DNA of 64,000 bases, taken from positions 1,716,001 through 1,780,000 of the forward strand of contig JACSYO010001013.1 of the NCBI GenBank assembly GCA_016806645.1. Reading direction: 5' to 3'. The stretch comes from Ophiodon elongatus. Taxonomy: Eukaryota > Chordata > Actinopteri > Perciformes > Hexagrammidae. Both the position numbers and the translations under genes were made by a program. The notes below the pieces were generated by a model that saw nothing but the letters and a program-made list of their open reading frames with translations, ran no database searches and was not told where the DNA came from. Below, piece after piece: positions 24,575-39,500 of this stretch (positions are counted from its first letter, which is position 1; each line of letters starts with the position of its first letter).

Positions 24575-27500
24575 ATGGCGGGGCTTCAGGACTTCCAACC
24601 AGGCAGCCACTGTCACAGGAAAACGTGGATCAATATACTACTCGGAATACTACAGTTACTTCTCCCCTGCGTTCAGCACGGAGGGGCTCAGCTGCAAGGT
24701 TTGTGCTTACCTTTATTTTCCGTTAACGCGACTGTTGCAAACCCCCCCATTAAAAAAAAAAAAAAAAAAAAAAAATGTAACGTTAAAAAAAAAAAAAAGC
24801 GTTAATTTGGCAACACTGACTTTGACAGCGGCGAAATAATTTGTACAAAACAGTTTGTTATTTTAATTAATAATAATTATTTTTCAAATAGCGAATAAAG
24901 CATATTTTATTTTTTTTTTATTTTTATGGAGAGCTAATGTGTCAGCCTGCTAGTTCATGCTAGCTCCTAGTTCCCCTTTGCTTTTTTGGGTGAAACCCAG
25001 TAATAACTCGTCCGGGTAGAGACGCGACGCGTTACCGGGACTTCACCGGGACTTCACCGGGGCACAGCCGCCTCGGTGACGGAGCGACGTGTTGTTCTTC
25101 GCCCGGTTCTCCGGACTGCAGCTGCAGAGATGTTGTCCAAGTTCGTTAGCCTGTGAGCTAAGCTCCCTGCTAGTGGAGCAGCTAGCTCCAGCCTTTTGTG
25201 AGCCCGAGTCATTTCCTCACTTTGTGTGTGTGGTTATCATCATTTGTTATAAACCCGGAGTGCAAAAAAAAAAAAAAAACAACCGGGAGACTTGGTAGTT
25301 TTTAAAAAAAAAGGTGCATTTGCAAGGGGTTCTTTTTTTTTTTTTTCTCCATGTTGCACAGTTTCCAACCCACAAACATCACATTTAAAAAAAAAAAAAA
25401 AAATGTATTTCTTGCTCCCACAAAGCCCTGAGTCAGATGTCCACCAGCGTGGTCGAGGTCTGGCAAGCTGAGGACGCAGACCCCTTAGTCCAACTTCAGG
25501 TAAACATCATTTTATTTCCTGCTGTGCTTTTTTTTTGTGTGTGTGAAGAGGATTTCTGTGCAAAAAAAAAAAAAACACACATGTTTAACTCCAAAAAAAA
25601 AAAAAAAATGCAGCCAGATGCACGAGCACGTGTGGTCAGTGCGTCCCCATTGTGTTTTGGCTCCACTTTGCAGCCACTTGAGCTGTGCATGTTGCATGTT
25701 GCATGTATTTACCTGGAGGAGTATCTGTAAATATACACGGCTGTGGGTGCTCCTACTATTGTGGAAATGTTGTAGTTTATTATCAAACCAGTTTACCCTC
25801 TTGTGAAAGTAAAAACCAGAGCGGGAGGCCACCTGCCATGTGGCTCCTCCTTATTTTCTTTTGTACATAGTGTCCATTGTGGAGTTCAGTCAGTAGTACA
25901 CACTGAGCGCGTGTTGGGAACGAGGAAGTCTTTTACTACTACTTTGCAGTTATTTGCTGCATGTGCTACTTTTAAATTATGTCATGCTTCTTTAGCCTCC
26001 ATGTTATGCTTTTCATGCTTTTTTTTTTTTTTTTTTTTTTTTAATTATTATTATTTAGGATCTGAGTTACAATTTCCCTGAGCATTTTTCAGGTAGGCGG
26101 CTGTGAGGGTTATGTAATCATGGAGAAAGGCAAACACAAACAGCTCAGTGCTTACTGATAACCTGTCATGAGGTCACCAGCTGACTGTCATGTTACCTGA
26201 GGGGGGTGTGGCATCGTCTGCTGTCGTTTGTAAACAAATGTGAACAACGTTGATAATTAGGCTACTTTTAAAAATAAGTAAAACAAATAATGATACTTGT
26301 TATACCAGAGTAGGTTTGATCAATAAGTAAAGTATATTATGTAATGAATGGTAGGCTTTTTAAAAAAAAAAAAAAAAAAAGTATTAAATAAATAAATAAA
26401 TAAAAAATTTTGGGTAAGTTTTTGAAATACTTATTTTGCAATCTGCCCACAGCGGTAATTACCACAGAAATGCCCAGACCAGAGAGGACACATCCTTGAG
26501 TCAACATTGAGGATAATTCTCACTTGTTGGATTGATTAAAATATCAAGATAGTTTTAAATTTAAGGGGGTGGTGGGGGGGATATATGCCCGGTGTTTGGG
26601 CATGTTTTTTTTTACCCTGCAGACCAATTGACAGATTGCAGAATTGTTGACATTGTTTGGTGTCATGTTTAGATAGGCAGTGGTGAATGGAGTAATGGTC
26701 TCGGTTACATGGGTTGTGTGAAATAGAGCATGACATGGATGTCTTTTATCTGCATCCCAGTGCCGCTGCTGGTCAGCTGGATAAGTAGGGTACTGTATGT
26801 TGCTGCAGGCAGGAGACAGATACAGTGTCATAATAGTAAAAAAAAAAAAAACAGATCTCAAATTTGAGCAGATATTGTGTGCATAACCAGAGCGTGTAAT
26901 TGTTGCCTCTTACTTGGGATTTTGTAAACTTTTTTGTGTTTTTTTTTTAGATTCATGCGTATGTATTGGCTGCAAGTCTACATAGGTGCACTCCAGCCCC
27001 CTAGTGATTATTAGGTTATTGTAGTTCAGGTTTCCATCTCTTTCTTTTGCATATTCGAGCATCGAGTTTTGTATACAGGCCCCTGTGATGGGTTTCCAAT
27101 CCCTACATTGACTTTAAAATCCCTGCAACTAGAATCCAATTGATTTACAAATGGCGCTGCATTTGAATATTCCCTGTGCTTTAATGGCTCACCTGCGGCA
27201 ACAGCATGTGGTCCGTCAGTGTTGTGCTTAATCAGCCGGAAAATCACCTTTGTCTCGTTCAATTAGGCCATCAACATGCCGAGCTTTAAAGCTGCTGGGG
27301 GCATTGTGGGATATGTTGCAGAATAACACGAGCATACGGCAGCTGGAACTTTTCCAGCTGCAACCCGTAACTTTTGCCATGTTTAGACAACAGATGTGTG
27401 ACTAAGGATAGAATCAGTATTTTCTTTATATTGCCGTATATATATATGATTAAGTAAATTATCCTTAAGTTTACTTGAGATACTGTTTATAGATCACAGC

Positions 27501-30500
27501 TATAAATAAGGAATGTCAGTTTTCGTCTTATCCAGGAAATGAAAGGCCTGATCAATTCTGATACCTCGTTTATCACACATTGACAAATCCTGTTTAAAAA
27601 ATCCTGTAAATCCAACATTGCCATTAACCAGTCCTGATTTTTGATTTGTAGCATTTTCTGCAATGACTTGATTTAACAAATGACATTTAAGGGTTATTGG
27701 CTGCCCATTGTAGAAACAATCTTATCTTTTCTGGTTGACAAATCTGCATCATCATGAAGCCAAGATGAAGCCACAAGGCGCCAGATTGTTCCTATGGAAA
27801 CTGTATGTTCTGCATTTGAAGAGACCAAAGCTTATCTCTGTAGACCGTGCATGGTGCACATAACCTACTGCACTGTGGTTAACAGTGTTTGTACTGCTGT
27901 ATTGTAATATTCAAAAAATTTGTTCATGTTCAGTGGTTAGGGTTTTCATGCAGTACTGCTGGTGGGTGTATTTTGAAATGTTCTGCTGTGTTTGAAAGGA
28001 GTTCCTCATTTCGCAGACTGGCCTCATGATGAAACTGGAGAGGACACATCTTTGTGGAGTCACAATATCAGTCAGTTGTCAATAATAACAGTAATGATGT
28101 GGGAGTTCTTGTCCTCACAGCACCAGAACCAGCAGAAAACTACTATCACTAACCTATCTAAAAAACAGATTTCATATCAATGTTGTATAGTGCTGTATCA
28201 CATTGTAGCCTGAAAACCAATTACAACAAGTTGTTTGTGTAGTCACTGATCTTCATTCAGTAATCCTCAATGCACAGGGTGAGATCATGTACAACAAACT
28301 GGATGTTTTATCCTGAGAGCTACAATGTACTCCGCCAGCACTGGCAGAAATTGCCGCTTGCTGTCTAACCCTTGGAGTCAGGATGGAAAAGATGAAATGC
28401 CAGTTTTAGTTTCCCAAGGCTATTCCAGTTTTCTGCTTGGATTTCCTGGTTTACTTTCAGGGAAATCAGATTTGATGCAAAATAAAACCTTTTGACATTT
28501 CAAGAAATAAAATGCAGATGCACAGTGAAGCGTATCAGAACGGTTGGTGGTGTACCAATGTGCGTCAATCCTTTTTTGCTTCTGAAAATCATCATAGTAG
28601 TCAAAAGGCAGTTTACCACACCAGTAGACTTGCAACCCACAGAGCCTCCTGATGTTCCTCTTTCTAGGCCACCGTGTGAATGTCGAATAAATAGGTTGCA
28701 GTTTGCTGTTTTGACCATATTGACTAAAGTGTATTTTTATTTCCGTCTCAGGTGGAGAAGGAACGAAGAAAAGATGTTCTTCCACTAGAAGAAGGGTAAG
28801 CGTTGTTTGCAGTTTCTAAATCTTCTGCAATAAGAGCAGAAAACAGATTCTCTTCTGTGGGGTTCTTCACACATTTGTAAAGCATTACACATTCATGACA
28901 GCAAGATGAAAAGGTGTTATAGAAATCTAAACCTCACTTTGCTAGTTCAAATATTGGTCAGAGAAAGTCACACATACAGTACATCCAGCAGTCTTAAAAG
29001 AATATTTAGAGTCGTATGAAGTTAATTAAAGGTTTCCACCTGTTCATGAGTGGCACATCGGATCGGAATATGTAGAGACTTTCCACCAAGCCACATAATT
29101 GCCAACAAACCCCAAAGCAGCATACAGATTACATACTGAAGAGTTTTCTCTTGTTTAGTGTAGAATAGATTTACACTGTAAGACACAGACTGAAAGCAGG
29201 GCTGTGGACTGGTGTCTAGTACAGGCGAGAAGCTTTTTTATTTAATGTGAACATATTCAACAAACTACAATTTACAGTAGAGCTCCGTTAAGTGGTTTAT
29301 TTGATATGCACAGTTAAACTGTAGCTGTGGGGTGGCATGTTTTTGTATCCACACAGAAAAATGGTGAGGTGCGGTTTGAGTTTAATGGGACTGAAAGTTT
29401 CTAAAAAGGCTTTTAAAAGTCCTCCCCTGTATGCAGGCGATGTTGTGTTGGTGAGTGAGGGGGTGTGTGACGGAGAGAGTTTTGGGGGGCGTGCGTTAGA
29501 GAGGCACAGAACCAAATTCCTGACTAATTTTAGAACTCCTTGAAAGAAAAAGGAGGGTAGGTCTGTCTCTCCCAGCTGTTTTTGTTCCAGCAGAAAAATT
29601 GTTCGGAAAATAGACGTTTGCAGCTAAACAACAAAAAGTCCTGGTGTTATTTAGTAAAAGCTTGCTCAGAAACAGAGTGACCTTTTAGGCTTGTTTATCC
29701 ATTGTTACATGTGTTTTTTTTGTTTTTTTTAAGTCACACATTCTGGCATCTGTGCTTGTTTCTGCTCCTTGTTTATCTTTCTAGAGAAGCAATGCCAGTT
29801 ATGTAAAGGAAAAAAAACAGCCCATCATAGACCTAAACTGGCTTCATATGTTCCCAAAACTCAAGCGTTCCTGACCTAGAAGTTCATACCTTTTTAAAGG
29901 AGCAATATGCCACACTCGGGGCATTAAAATAGCAGCAATCAACTAATTGCTCTATAAAGATATAGCGGAGTAATGTCTACCTGAGCAGAGAATGAACTCA
30001 CTCTTCCTCTGGGTGTGTTGTAATCCGAGCTTCTACGTTCTTTGCTGACGTGGCCGGGCCGGCCGCGCATGTTTTTAGTAGCATGTGAGCGTTTCCCCAC
30101 GGGTTAGCACGCGGCCGCCGCTCTGCACTGCTTGCATACTGCGGTGACATAGAGCCCACCTTCCACTTCCCCGTCGGGTAAACACTGTTGGCTCTGTCTG
30201 CACTTTAGCCGTTGTTTGCACTGTTAGCAGTGTTAGCACTGTTAGCACTGTTAGCTGCAAGCCGCGTCGCCTTGTTGAGAGGCAATAGAAATGCTCCCAA
30301 TATCGTGCACGTTTTAATAAATACCAGTTTCGATGACTTGTCTGTCCCAGTTGTTCGTATTGCTGTGCTTGATTTTAATTGTATCTTACTTCTGTGTTAT
30401 TGCAATACACATTGTGAAAACCATGGTGTTGTAAAACCCAACATGACGGAAATTAGTTTGACGCCCAAAAAAAAGACGAGTGCTTGTGCAGCCTCGCAAA

Positions 30501-33500
30501 TAATGTCATCTCCTGCAACCGTATGTGAGAACTACAAGACTGAACAAGTCTGAATAAAATAATGGCTTTTGGCTTGGACGCAGAAAGCCCGCATTTCAAT
30601 CTTGGGTGCAGCGTTTAAAAATATGGTTGTTTACTAGCCAGGTATGATCAAATGAATGTGATATGAAGTTGTGTTATTATGGGAAATGTAGGATTCAGTG
30701 TTTTTAGAGCTTGACCCATATTAAAGAATAAAAGTGGAAACATTTATTTATTTATTCCCCCAACTGTATGAAAGGGCAATACTAATTGCCAGAGTTCTCC
30801 TCTGAAGTGGCAAAGCTTTCAGTCTTGATATGAAGTTCATCTGGGTCACATGCAGCCAACCGTTGCTGAACAGTGTGGGAATACGGCTATTTTTAAGTCT
30901 AGGGAGGTGAGAGGCAAAGGAGGCTTCGTAGTGCTGGTTGACCTCAAGACCTCCAGAGCTGTGGGCTGTGAGGCGCCTCCTGCCAGGGTTATCAGGCACT
31001 TGGCAGGCCTGCCATCACTCTCGCCCAGCCTAAAAAGCAAATCAGATACAGAGGTTAATGATATCCCTGTCTGAGTTCAGTCTTCTGTCAAAATGGCTTA
31101 GCTTCACGTTTCTCTTGAGCTCTTTTTTTTTTTTTAACTTTAATCTCAGCCACAATATTTTCCCTGTTCCATCACTCTGTTGATTTTAAAGAATATCTTC
31201 CTGACACACACCTCTTCACTGCAGTTTAGTGTTAATACTGTGGCCCATGTGGTTTTAATTTCACAGTTCCTCTTATTGTTTCCTTGTTGTCTTCCACAAA
31301 CGCTTGTGGAACCAGTTGACCGTAACGCTCCACTGGTCCTAACCTCTCCCCCGGAGCACGGCTGAGGTCACTGCTAACATTGACTTTATTTGAGTTAGAT
31401 CCAGGGGATCAAATAGCGCCAAACATAACTTGTTATTTTTGTGCTGTGGACAGAACCCCTTTGGACCACAGCTCAGTGGCGTGCTTGTTCTGAGACGAAC
31501 GTTTTCAGAAAGGCCAGCTGGTGTTGAATTAAGAGAAAACTGAATTAGAAATGCATACCGCAAGGTAAATGCCCTCTTCTGCCTTTAACGAAGCACATCG
31601 GAACCTGACACTGGATATTGAAACATAGTTTTACACCTGCATTAATCAGCGTATGTACATTGTATGCTGTCTTTTTTATTTCAGATCAAGCTAAAAAAAA
31701 GATAGGTAAAGATCGTAATATGCTTTTACTGAGATAAGTGGCTCTGTGATGTTGAAACTGCTGACCTTAGATTTCAAACAACTTTGCCAGATCTGCAGAT
31801 ATCGACTGTCTGCCATCACACAGGACTCCTCTGCAGAGGCAGACGACCTCATTCCCCCTCACACAAACTGACTAACGGAGTTTGAAGTGGTACTGTTTGA
31901 CAAGTTATGAATTAACAAACAATTAGAACTGCAGAGAGCATGAGAGAGAGATCGAAGAACATGTTATGTAATAGGAAAGACAGCGTCCCTCTTATCAAGT
32001 CAAACGCCACTGTCAGCGTATTTGTTCTTTGAGTTGTAGAATTGCATTTCTTATCGTGGGCTGAAGTCACTTTGCTGGCATGGCAGCTGGATTTGTCGGG
32101 ATCACACAAAAGTCCATCTTGTCGGGCTTCAGGTAATGACTTTGTGATCGGTAAGCGGACCAATCCGCATCGTGTGAGGAGCTTACCGGCAGGTTTAGGT
32201 GTGGTTTAGGTGTGTGCGGGACGAGAGGCGACTGTTTGTTCAAAACAACAACAATGGTGGTTAGTGTAGATGCTCCAATGGCTTCAGTTACATCAGAACG
32301 GGAGACTATTTTTTTAATTGAAAGAAGAGCAAAGAACGGCACTGAAGGCTTTTTTCCACAGGAAAAACTGTTTTTTTGCTCTTCTCCAGACTCACTTTGG
32401 TAAAAGTTTGATTGACAGATAGTTGATCCAATCACCTGCTATGTATTTTATTCATTTTTTTAAGTGACCATCCCTTTCCAAACAGTTTCCAATGACGGCT
32501 TCTCTGTGTTACAAACCATCTGGCAGCTCAGATTATTATAAATCTACAGCAAGGAGAAAGAAAGTGAAATAGTCTTTTATCCACGAGGCAGCATGCAAGC
32601 AAAACACTGAATGCTCTCCTCCTACTGTCCTTTAGTCTCGCTAGTTGGTAGACCACAGTGAAACATCGTATTTACATCATAGAATTAAGAGGACATTGAC
32701 AGGATTTTTTGTTTATTTCATTCAGTTTTATTGGGGAATAAGAGCAAAATGGCATCAAATATTGGAAGTGCATCCCTCTCAAACCAGCGGTTTACTTCCA
32801 CAGTGTTCGTGCTTGTGTGATCTACCTGTCGCAGTCATAATCATCCTCACTCTAGATTTGACCTCAATTAACTGAGATAGCCTGGAGGCGGTGTTACTTG
32901 TTAATTCTGCAATAATCTGAATTATATTGATCTGATAGTAATCAAATTGTTGTTATTATTATTAACACACAGTGGGTGAACAGTGGATGTTGGGGTGCAT
33001 CGTTTTACACTTATTCTAGAGTTACATCCCAGTTTTCTGTTACCCAGTTTATTGCCAATAGACATCTACCATCATGACATCAGTATCTGAAAAGGAAAAC
33101 CGCTTACAGTGTTGAAGGTAGTTGATTACTTTGTGCGTATATTCTTTTGTGTTTCAAGCTCCTATTATCCATCGTGGAAAATTATTCTAATTCAGTTTGG
33201 CGTGGAGTAAATTGTTGTTTCATATGTTGGCTGAGCAGATCCTCTCTCTTTATTCCGTATCTTGATGCTTGTTGGGACACTGAAGCATCGATTGGCCAAA
33301 GAGGAAAGTAGATAAAGGGTTGCTTGGTTTTTTTTTTTTTTTTTAGTCTTTGTCGATGCTTTTTTCATTTCTGCTGACTCAGCATTGACCCTCTTTTTTT
33401 TTTATCTCTTTTTTATTTTGCCTCCTAGTCAATTTACAACATAGGCTGAGCTGCTGCTCATAAAGTGATTCAGTTCAGTAGAGCTTTGGCACAGGTGGCG

Positions 33501-36500
33501 AGTTAACTATGTATGTATAGTTAGATTTATTTTTTTCCTCTGCAGAAATAACTCCTCTGAAAGCTACACCACCACTAATAACCAGTGGTAGTTTACAGAA
33601 CCGTACATAATTTATCGTGCTTGGTGCGTCCTGTTTCTTTCAGCAGTTGAGTGTCAAATTTGTAATTTTGTCTCCCAGCTGTAGACTAGAAGCACTGTCC
33701 TGTTAAGCACTAACTACATTAACCAAAACAGAAGATGCATGTCTGTACAACAGTCAGACCTTCCTGTAAACGGTGGCTGTCCCCACTGTTAACAGATTGA
33801 ACTGAGATCAGTCTGATATACTGCACATTGACTTCACACTGTTGGAATGTTTGCACTGGGCTAGCTTCAGTAGTCACTATTATCAAGCTGTAGTCTGTTA
33901 CATAATGTATGCCAACAGGGTTATTTTATGTAAGAATGATTATTTTAGGGAATAAGATGGATAGACCACAACAAATATTGCAAATAGGATTGGCAAATTT
34001 GATTGCTGCCCATACAATACCCATTATATAACCTTGTGTATTGTACTGTTCCGTGTTGTGTGTGTGTGTGCATGTTAAAGCTTCTGTATTTGACATTTAG
34101 AGCATTAATGTAGCAGCAAACAACTATTTGCCCTGTAAAGATATAGCGGAGTAATGTCTACTCTTTGTCCGTTGTAATCCGAGCTCCGTCGTGTCTCGTT
34201 TACGTCGCCGGGCGGCCACACATACCTTTGGGTGCACGTGAGCGTGCACGTGAGCGTGCACGTGAGCGTGCCCCACCGGTTAGCTCACGGCCGCCGCTCT
34301 GCACTGCTGTCATACGGCAGTTACAGCTGATAACGTCGTCCCAGCCCCTCGGCTAAACGGCATTAGCTCTGTCAGCACTGTGCTTGGTCCAATAACAGAT
34401 TAAATGTTTCACATTTAGAGACTTGCAAATCCCACAGCTGCTTCCTCACAGTTACTAGGAATTGCTCTGTGAGGCATGTCTCAGCAGCGGGAGAGCGTGT
34501 CAGGGATTGTTTATGTTCATGGTAGAAACTGTAACCTGCTCCATGAGAATAATCACATTTGGTTTATTTTAAGAGACAAAGGTACGGCGGATTTTTGAAA
34601 TAAAATAAATAAACTAAAATGCAAGTTGGATATGTCAAAGTAGGGTTAACATCAGGAAGAACGCATATTTCATCAGTGTATTAGTAGTGTTGTGTAAAGT
34701 GAGTTGCCTTAGGTCTTCTTAACGAAATTCTTTATTGCTGATTTGTGTTTTGAAATCCTGCAAGCTTGCGAGACTAGGCCTGCACAGCTTGCACATCATG
34801 TTACCAAATGCACGACAGACGATTTGTGTTCAGAAAGAGTCTAATGAGAGGAACATTTTGCGTTTTAAGTCTAATTTGTTATCTAGGCTTATTTGTTGTG
34901 TCAATAAGATGAACTTGACCGGAAAATACTATTTAAAAGCAATTTGATACTTTGATCCAGACCTTGGAAGTTGATGCTGACAGAAGTCCTAATAACTTAA
35001 AAGTCTGTTTGTGGCCTTACATCTTAACAAAGTCTTTGAGCACGGAGTTTGTGATGGAGTATCGTTCTTGGTATTTCCTCAGTTTCCTACCTGTTCACCT
35101 ATGAACCTAGTTTTGTTTTGTCTTCTGATATATTTTTAATTGTTGGCAGCGGGGTCTTAGTTTTGGTTTTAGTTACTTTAAAAAGGGATTTTTTCAAACC
35201 GAACAATAGAACAGACAAACCAGCTATTGATAGATGCCCAAATGTTACTAAAACAGCTCTGTCGATGCTGGAGAACACAACGATGGACCAACCGGTTGAT
35301 GCACTTGGCAAATATTTTTATCATCCTTTTTCAATGCCAAACTTTTCTTATTAAATTTTCTTTCTGATGTGTGATAGTTTAGTGTCGCTTTTTTGAGGGG
35401 GAGTGGAGGGGGGGGGGGGGGGTTTGGCTCGATGTTTCATTGATAATTAGTTTTACAATAGGATGTCTTTTTCTGGGCTGGAGCTGTCAAAGTGGGCATA
35501 GAGCAATTTAAAGATATCGGCTCTGAGGAATGGAATCAAACAAAACTCAAGAGAGTATTGAATCCTGTGCAGCACGAGGGAAAACGTACAGAAAAGTGAT
35601 CTCCTGAAAGATGGCGACACTGAACTCTTCAGTTGTATTTCTTCAACTTGCTTTCGTCTGTTGGTCAACAGCTGTGCGAGTCTTCTGTCAACTGGGTCCA
35701 GTCTTGCTTTCACACACATACACACACACGTGCACGCACACACACACGTGCACACGCACAACCTCGAATCAGCTGCTGCTTCATGGCACCCTTTCCCAGA
35801 GCTCATTAGCACAGGATTTCACACACACAGTCACCAATAAAACACAGTGGAGCTCCAAAAGTAGCTGCTGGAGGAACATGGGAGAGGAGAGCTTCCTGTT
35901 TTAACCCTGACTTGTGGTTAGTTGCTTGTATTTAGCTTAGTTCCCCATATTTTGTGCTCAGCAACGTAGATTGTATATGCACCTGCTATATTTGTCTCCA
36001 GCGGGCAGTCCTTATATGACATTGATATCTACCTGTTAAAAAGAACCCCTTTCTCAATCTGCATGGTTTTCTGTAGTCTTCCCTGTGTTGTGGAATCTCC
36101 ATGTAAAGATATTGCCTTGCTCCTGTTGAGTTTGAAGAAGTCCAGCAATGTCGTTCGTGTCTTTGGCTGCAGCTCCAAATCGTCCCGAAAAACCATTCCA
36201 ACCTTTTCCAAGTTGGAACAGATGCCATTGACAATACAGGGACAGTTAGGGGTGGCGGTCCCACAGGGCCCATGAACTGAGGCCCCAGCCTGTACAGCTC
36301 TGGTTCCCTCAGACATGTCTGCCCTATATACTACCTAATACTCATATTATTTTAAGACTGTTTGGTCTATATCTTGGATTAGATATCAATAATAACGTTG
36401 TTAACTATGACGTAGTTACTAATGAAAACACAGGCATACGTTGGAAAATAAATCTTTGTCTTGGATTGAGCATCCATGCATTGTATGTCTGTGATGATTT

Positions 36501-39500
36501 GTTCAATATTAGTCATTATGTCAAATGAAGTGTTATATAACAAAGTTAAGCCATTTGTTTCTAGTCTTTAGGCTTCGGCTCCATGATCTCCAGTACTTTC
36601 CTCCACTTTTTGTGTGATTATCTAATTTCTGTGCTGGAATGATCATAGTCCCTTTGTTAGGCAGGGAAGTTAGTGGTTTGAGAAGCATCCCGGGGCAGTT
36701 TTAGTTTTGACTGTGACCTGTCACATGCTGTGTTGGAAAGGGGACACAGTGTTCTTGTCTTAAGGTGTTACTAAAATATTGAAAACATAGATGTTTTTCT
36801 TCTTATATAATGAAACTGATGATGTTCAAATATTGTCCTTTGGACTCATGTTTTCTTTCTTTTTTCCTCCATGTGCTTTCTGCCCTCCACCAGCTCCTCT
36901 CTATATACACGGGAGAATGAGAGCCCGTTGCATTTTCAGCCCCCAGCGTTGGAGTTCGGGACGCAGTAAGTACTGTTCTCACTTCCTAGTTTAATAGGAC
37001 CTGCCTTAACAAGCATAGATGTTCATTTCGTTCTGAAAATGAAGAAACATTTTATTGTTTGCCCAATAACGAAATGTGCCTCATTTCACCATCTCTGCCT
37101 TGAGTGATGTGTAAAACTCCACTGAGTTAAAATAAGGCTGGCGTCATAGCAAGGGACCTGTTGCTGTGATGAATGCCACAGAAAGGGAAGATTTCATAAA
37201 GCAAGGGGCCCTTCAACCTTAAAGAACAGACAGGATATCCAAGTATGGCAGTAAGCTCCCTTTCCCAGCATCCAGACACATACTGGAGAGGGCTGACCCC
37301 GGTCAGAAGGGTTAACAACTTCACTGTTTGCCACCGCACTGCCAAAACAGAAAGAATATCAGACGTAATGCTGTGGTTGGACTGCAGCTCCAAACACTCA
37401 CAAGGAGCTCCTATTTTGTAGTACTTTGTATCATACATTTGGAATGTAGAAAGCAGGCAATTTGCCAAAAATCCTAATATTACTGGATACATGTTTTGAG
37501 ACTGTATTACAGCTTCAGGAAATTTGCAGTTGAGCTCAAAACAGGAATCTGAATATAAACATCCTACACGTCAGTCTGTGGTTTCATTTTTTCTGTGACC
37601 AACAGTCTTAATTATACTATTCAGTTACACCAGAAGTATTGAGTAGGAAGTATATAATACATGTAATCCTGAAGATCCGACTTAAGATCGTGTGTTGGAA
37701 AGTTTATTGGAAAGCACAGATATAGAAATATAATAACTAGATATTAAAAGATCTACAGTGATACAGCTGATGCTGTATGTAACTAAGCAATACAAAATAA
37801 ACCTGTATGAAAAGCAAAGTTAAATTTACAGCAAACCACACTGTCTGTCTGGCTTGCTGGTGTTTGGGGATTATTTGTTTTTGTAGAGACAATATCTGCA
37901 GCAGACTGCCTTATGATGTGGTTAAGAAGAGATCCTGTTTGTGCTTATTAGGCAGAAGCAATGCAGTGTGACATTAATTCTACAACACTGCACACTTGAC
38001 CGGATTGATAGCTGAAACTAAAAAGTAGAAAATAATGGTTTAACCACTTTGATCTAAAGTCTACGACCATCGCTCTCTATTCTGGTGTGCATTTATTTCC
38101 ATGGCTTGAAGTGAAAGTACGGTCAAACTCTCACACACAAACAGGAAGTGAAAGATGCATCAGTTGAGGCACCTCAAAAGGAAATGTCAAGAACATGTAG
38201 TGATGTGTTGTAGACCTGAAACTGCCCTCCTAAATCTCAACAAGTTACTTACATTTTGTGTTCCAAAGTTCTCAAATTAAAGCTGACATTTGCACTTCTA
38301 TCTCTTATATAATTACATTTTTTTCAGATTATTACACTCTACAGTGTACTGTTATGTTGTGGATAACTATATAGAGAGCTAACTGACCGTCCTCCACATT
38401 AAATTGAAAATCGTTTGATTGACATTTAAAATGATAAGTTTTATAAAACACCCTTCATGAATATGGGCACTCATTTATATTATTATTATATTCCCCCTTG
38501 TGTAAGATCAGGATATCAAGGTGTGTGGGATGCCCTTAGCTGTTACTGTTGAATTAGTAATTTATTTTATGTTGATTTTATTTGTGCTTACTCTCAGCTG
38601 GTTCTGTAACATCCGACTTACCTGCAGTCGGAGCTCCAGCGGGAGGTGGAGCGCTCCTCCTAGAGCGTCACCCCGCTGGGAGTCAACACCGACACCTTGC
38701 TGTTGACACCCAGGTGGAATTACACGGCCCGCTGGTGTTAAGGGGCTCTGATGTTCGGGAACATTACCGGCTTTTTTACGGGGGCAAGGGGGCGGGGGGC
38801 AGGGAGGGGGGGGGGGGGCAAACTGCACAGAAACGCTGCTCCTTTGCCGTTTGTCGTTTTGAAACGCTCGGCCCAGACGGAACAGGTGTAGGGAGACGCT
38901 TCAGCGTCGCTTGAACGCCGTCGATACTCAAACGCGGCGCTTAATTGTCATTTGCGGTTGTCGACTAGAGTTGACACTAGTTTGGGTGTCACCGGGCAAA
39001 ATATGTTGAGTGGTGACATGTCACTGTAAAAGATGATAGCAGCAGTGACCAAACCCAGGGTGCTAATCTGTGAGGCTTTTTCATAGCCTCCCATATGTCC
39101 ATATTTGTATATGTGGTTTTACTTCTTACACTGGGGCCTTTCTCAGCCTAACTTTTTTTTTTTTTTTTTTTTTTTAGATTTGTGTTCCATCTATTGACAA
39201 AGAGGCAAATAGCTGAATTTCCTCTTATGCCTTTCGAATATTGACAGAATGCAAAACACTAGTTATTGAGTGACTTACATGATCTCCAACTTTTAAACAC
39301 TGACACATGGTGGATTTAAGTTTCATTTAACGTTTATTTAAATGCAAATGAGAATATGTAGTTTTGACCATCTACATATTAAATGTGTATTAAAGAATAA
39401 AGCGTTTTTTCTTTTACATTAATTGCTGTGTCACACTAGTAAGATCATAAATTCAAAATTCTTGATCGGTGTTTTATATATTACCTTAAACTTATAATCA

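Noticed and set aside
24125..24616. 163-codon antisense frame at the tmem131l promoter
   Set aside because: Made of poly-Gln/Ser/Pro from the CTG and polypurine repeats joined to the 156-bp repeat; no gene-like structure.
26065..26092. Possible extra tmem131l exon between exons 2 and 3 (would read DLSYNFPEHFS)
   Set aside because: It has AG and GT edges but would leave a phase that does not fit the exon at 28752, while exon 2 joins 28752 in phase.
28420..28785. 121-codon antisense frame over tmem131l exon 3
   Set aside because: No motif, and the sense strand carries a phase-consistent exon.
35611..35904. Frame starting with a signal-peptide-like MATLNSSVVFLQLAFVCW
   Set aside because: It runs into a CA microsatellite after about 35 residues and has no splice or homology support.
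35986..36316. Two overlapping 95-codon antisense frames in intron 3
   Set aside because: Two long frames in different phases over the same DNA, neither with a recognisable motif; most likely chance.
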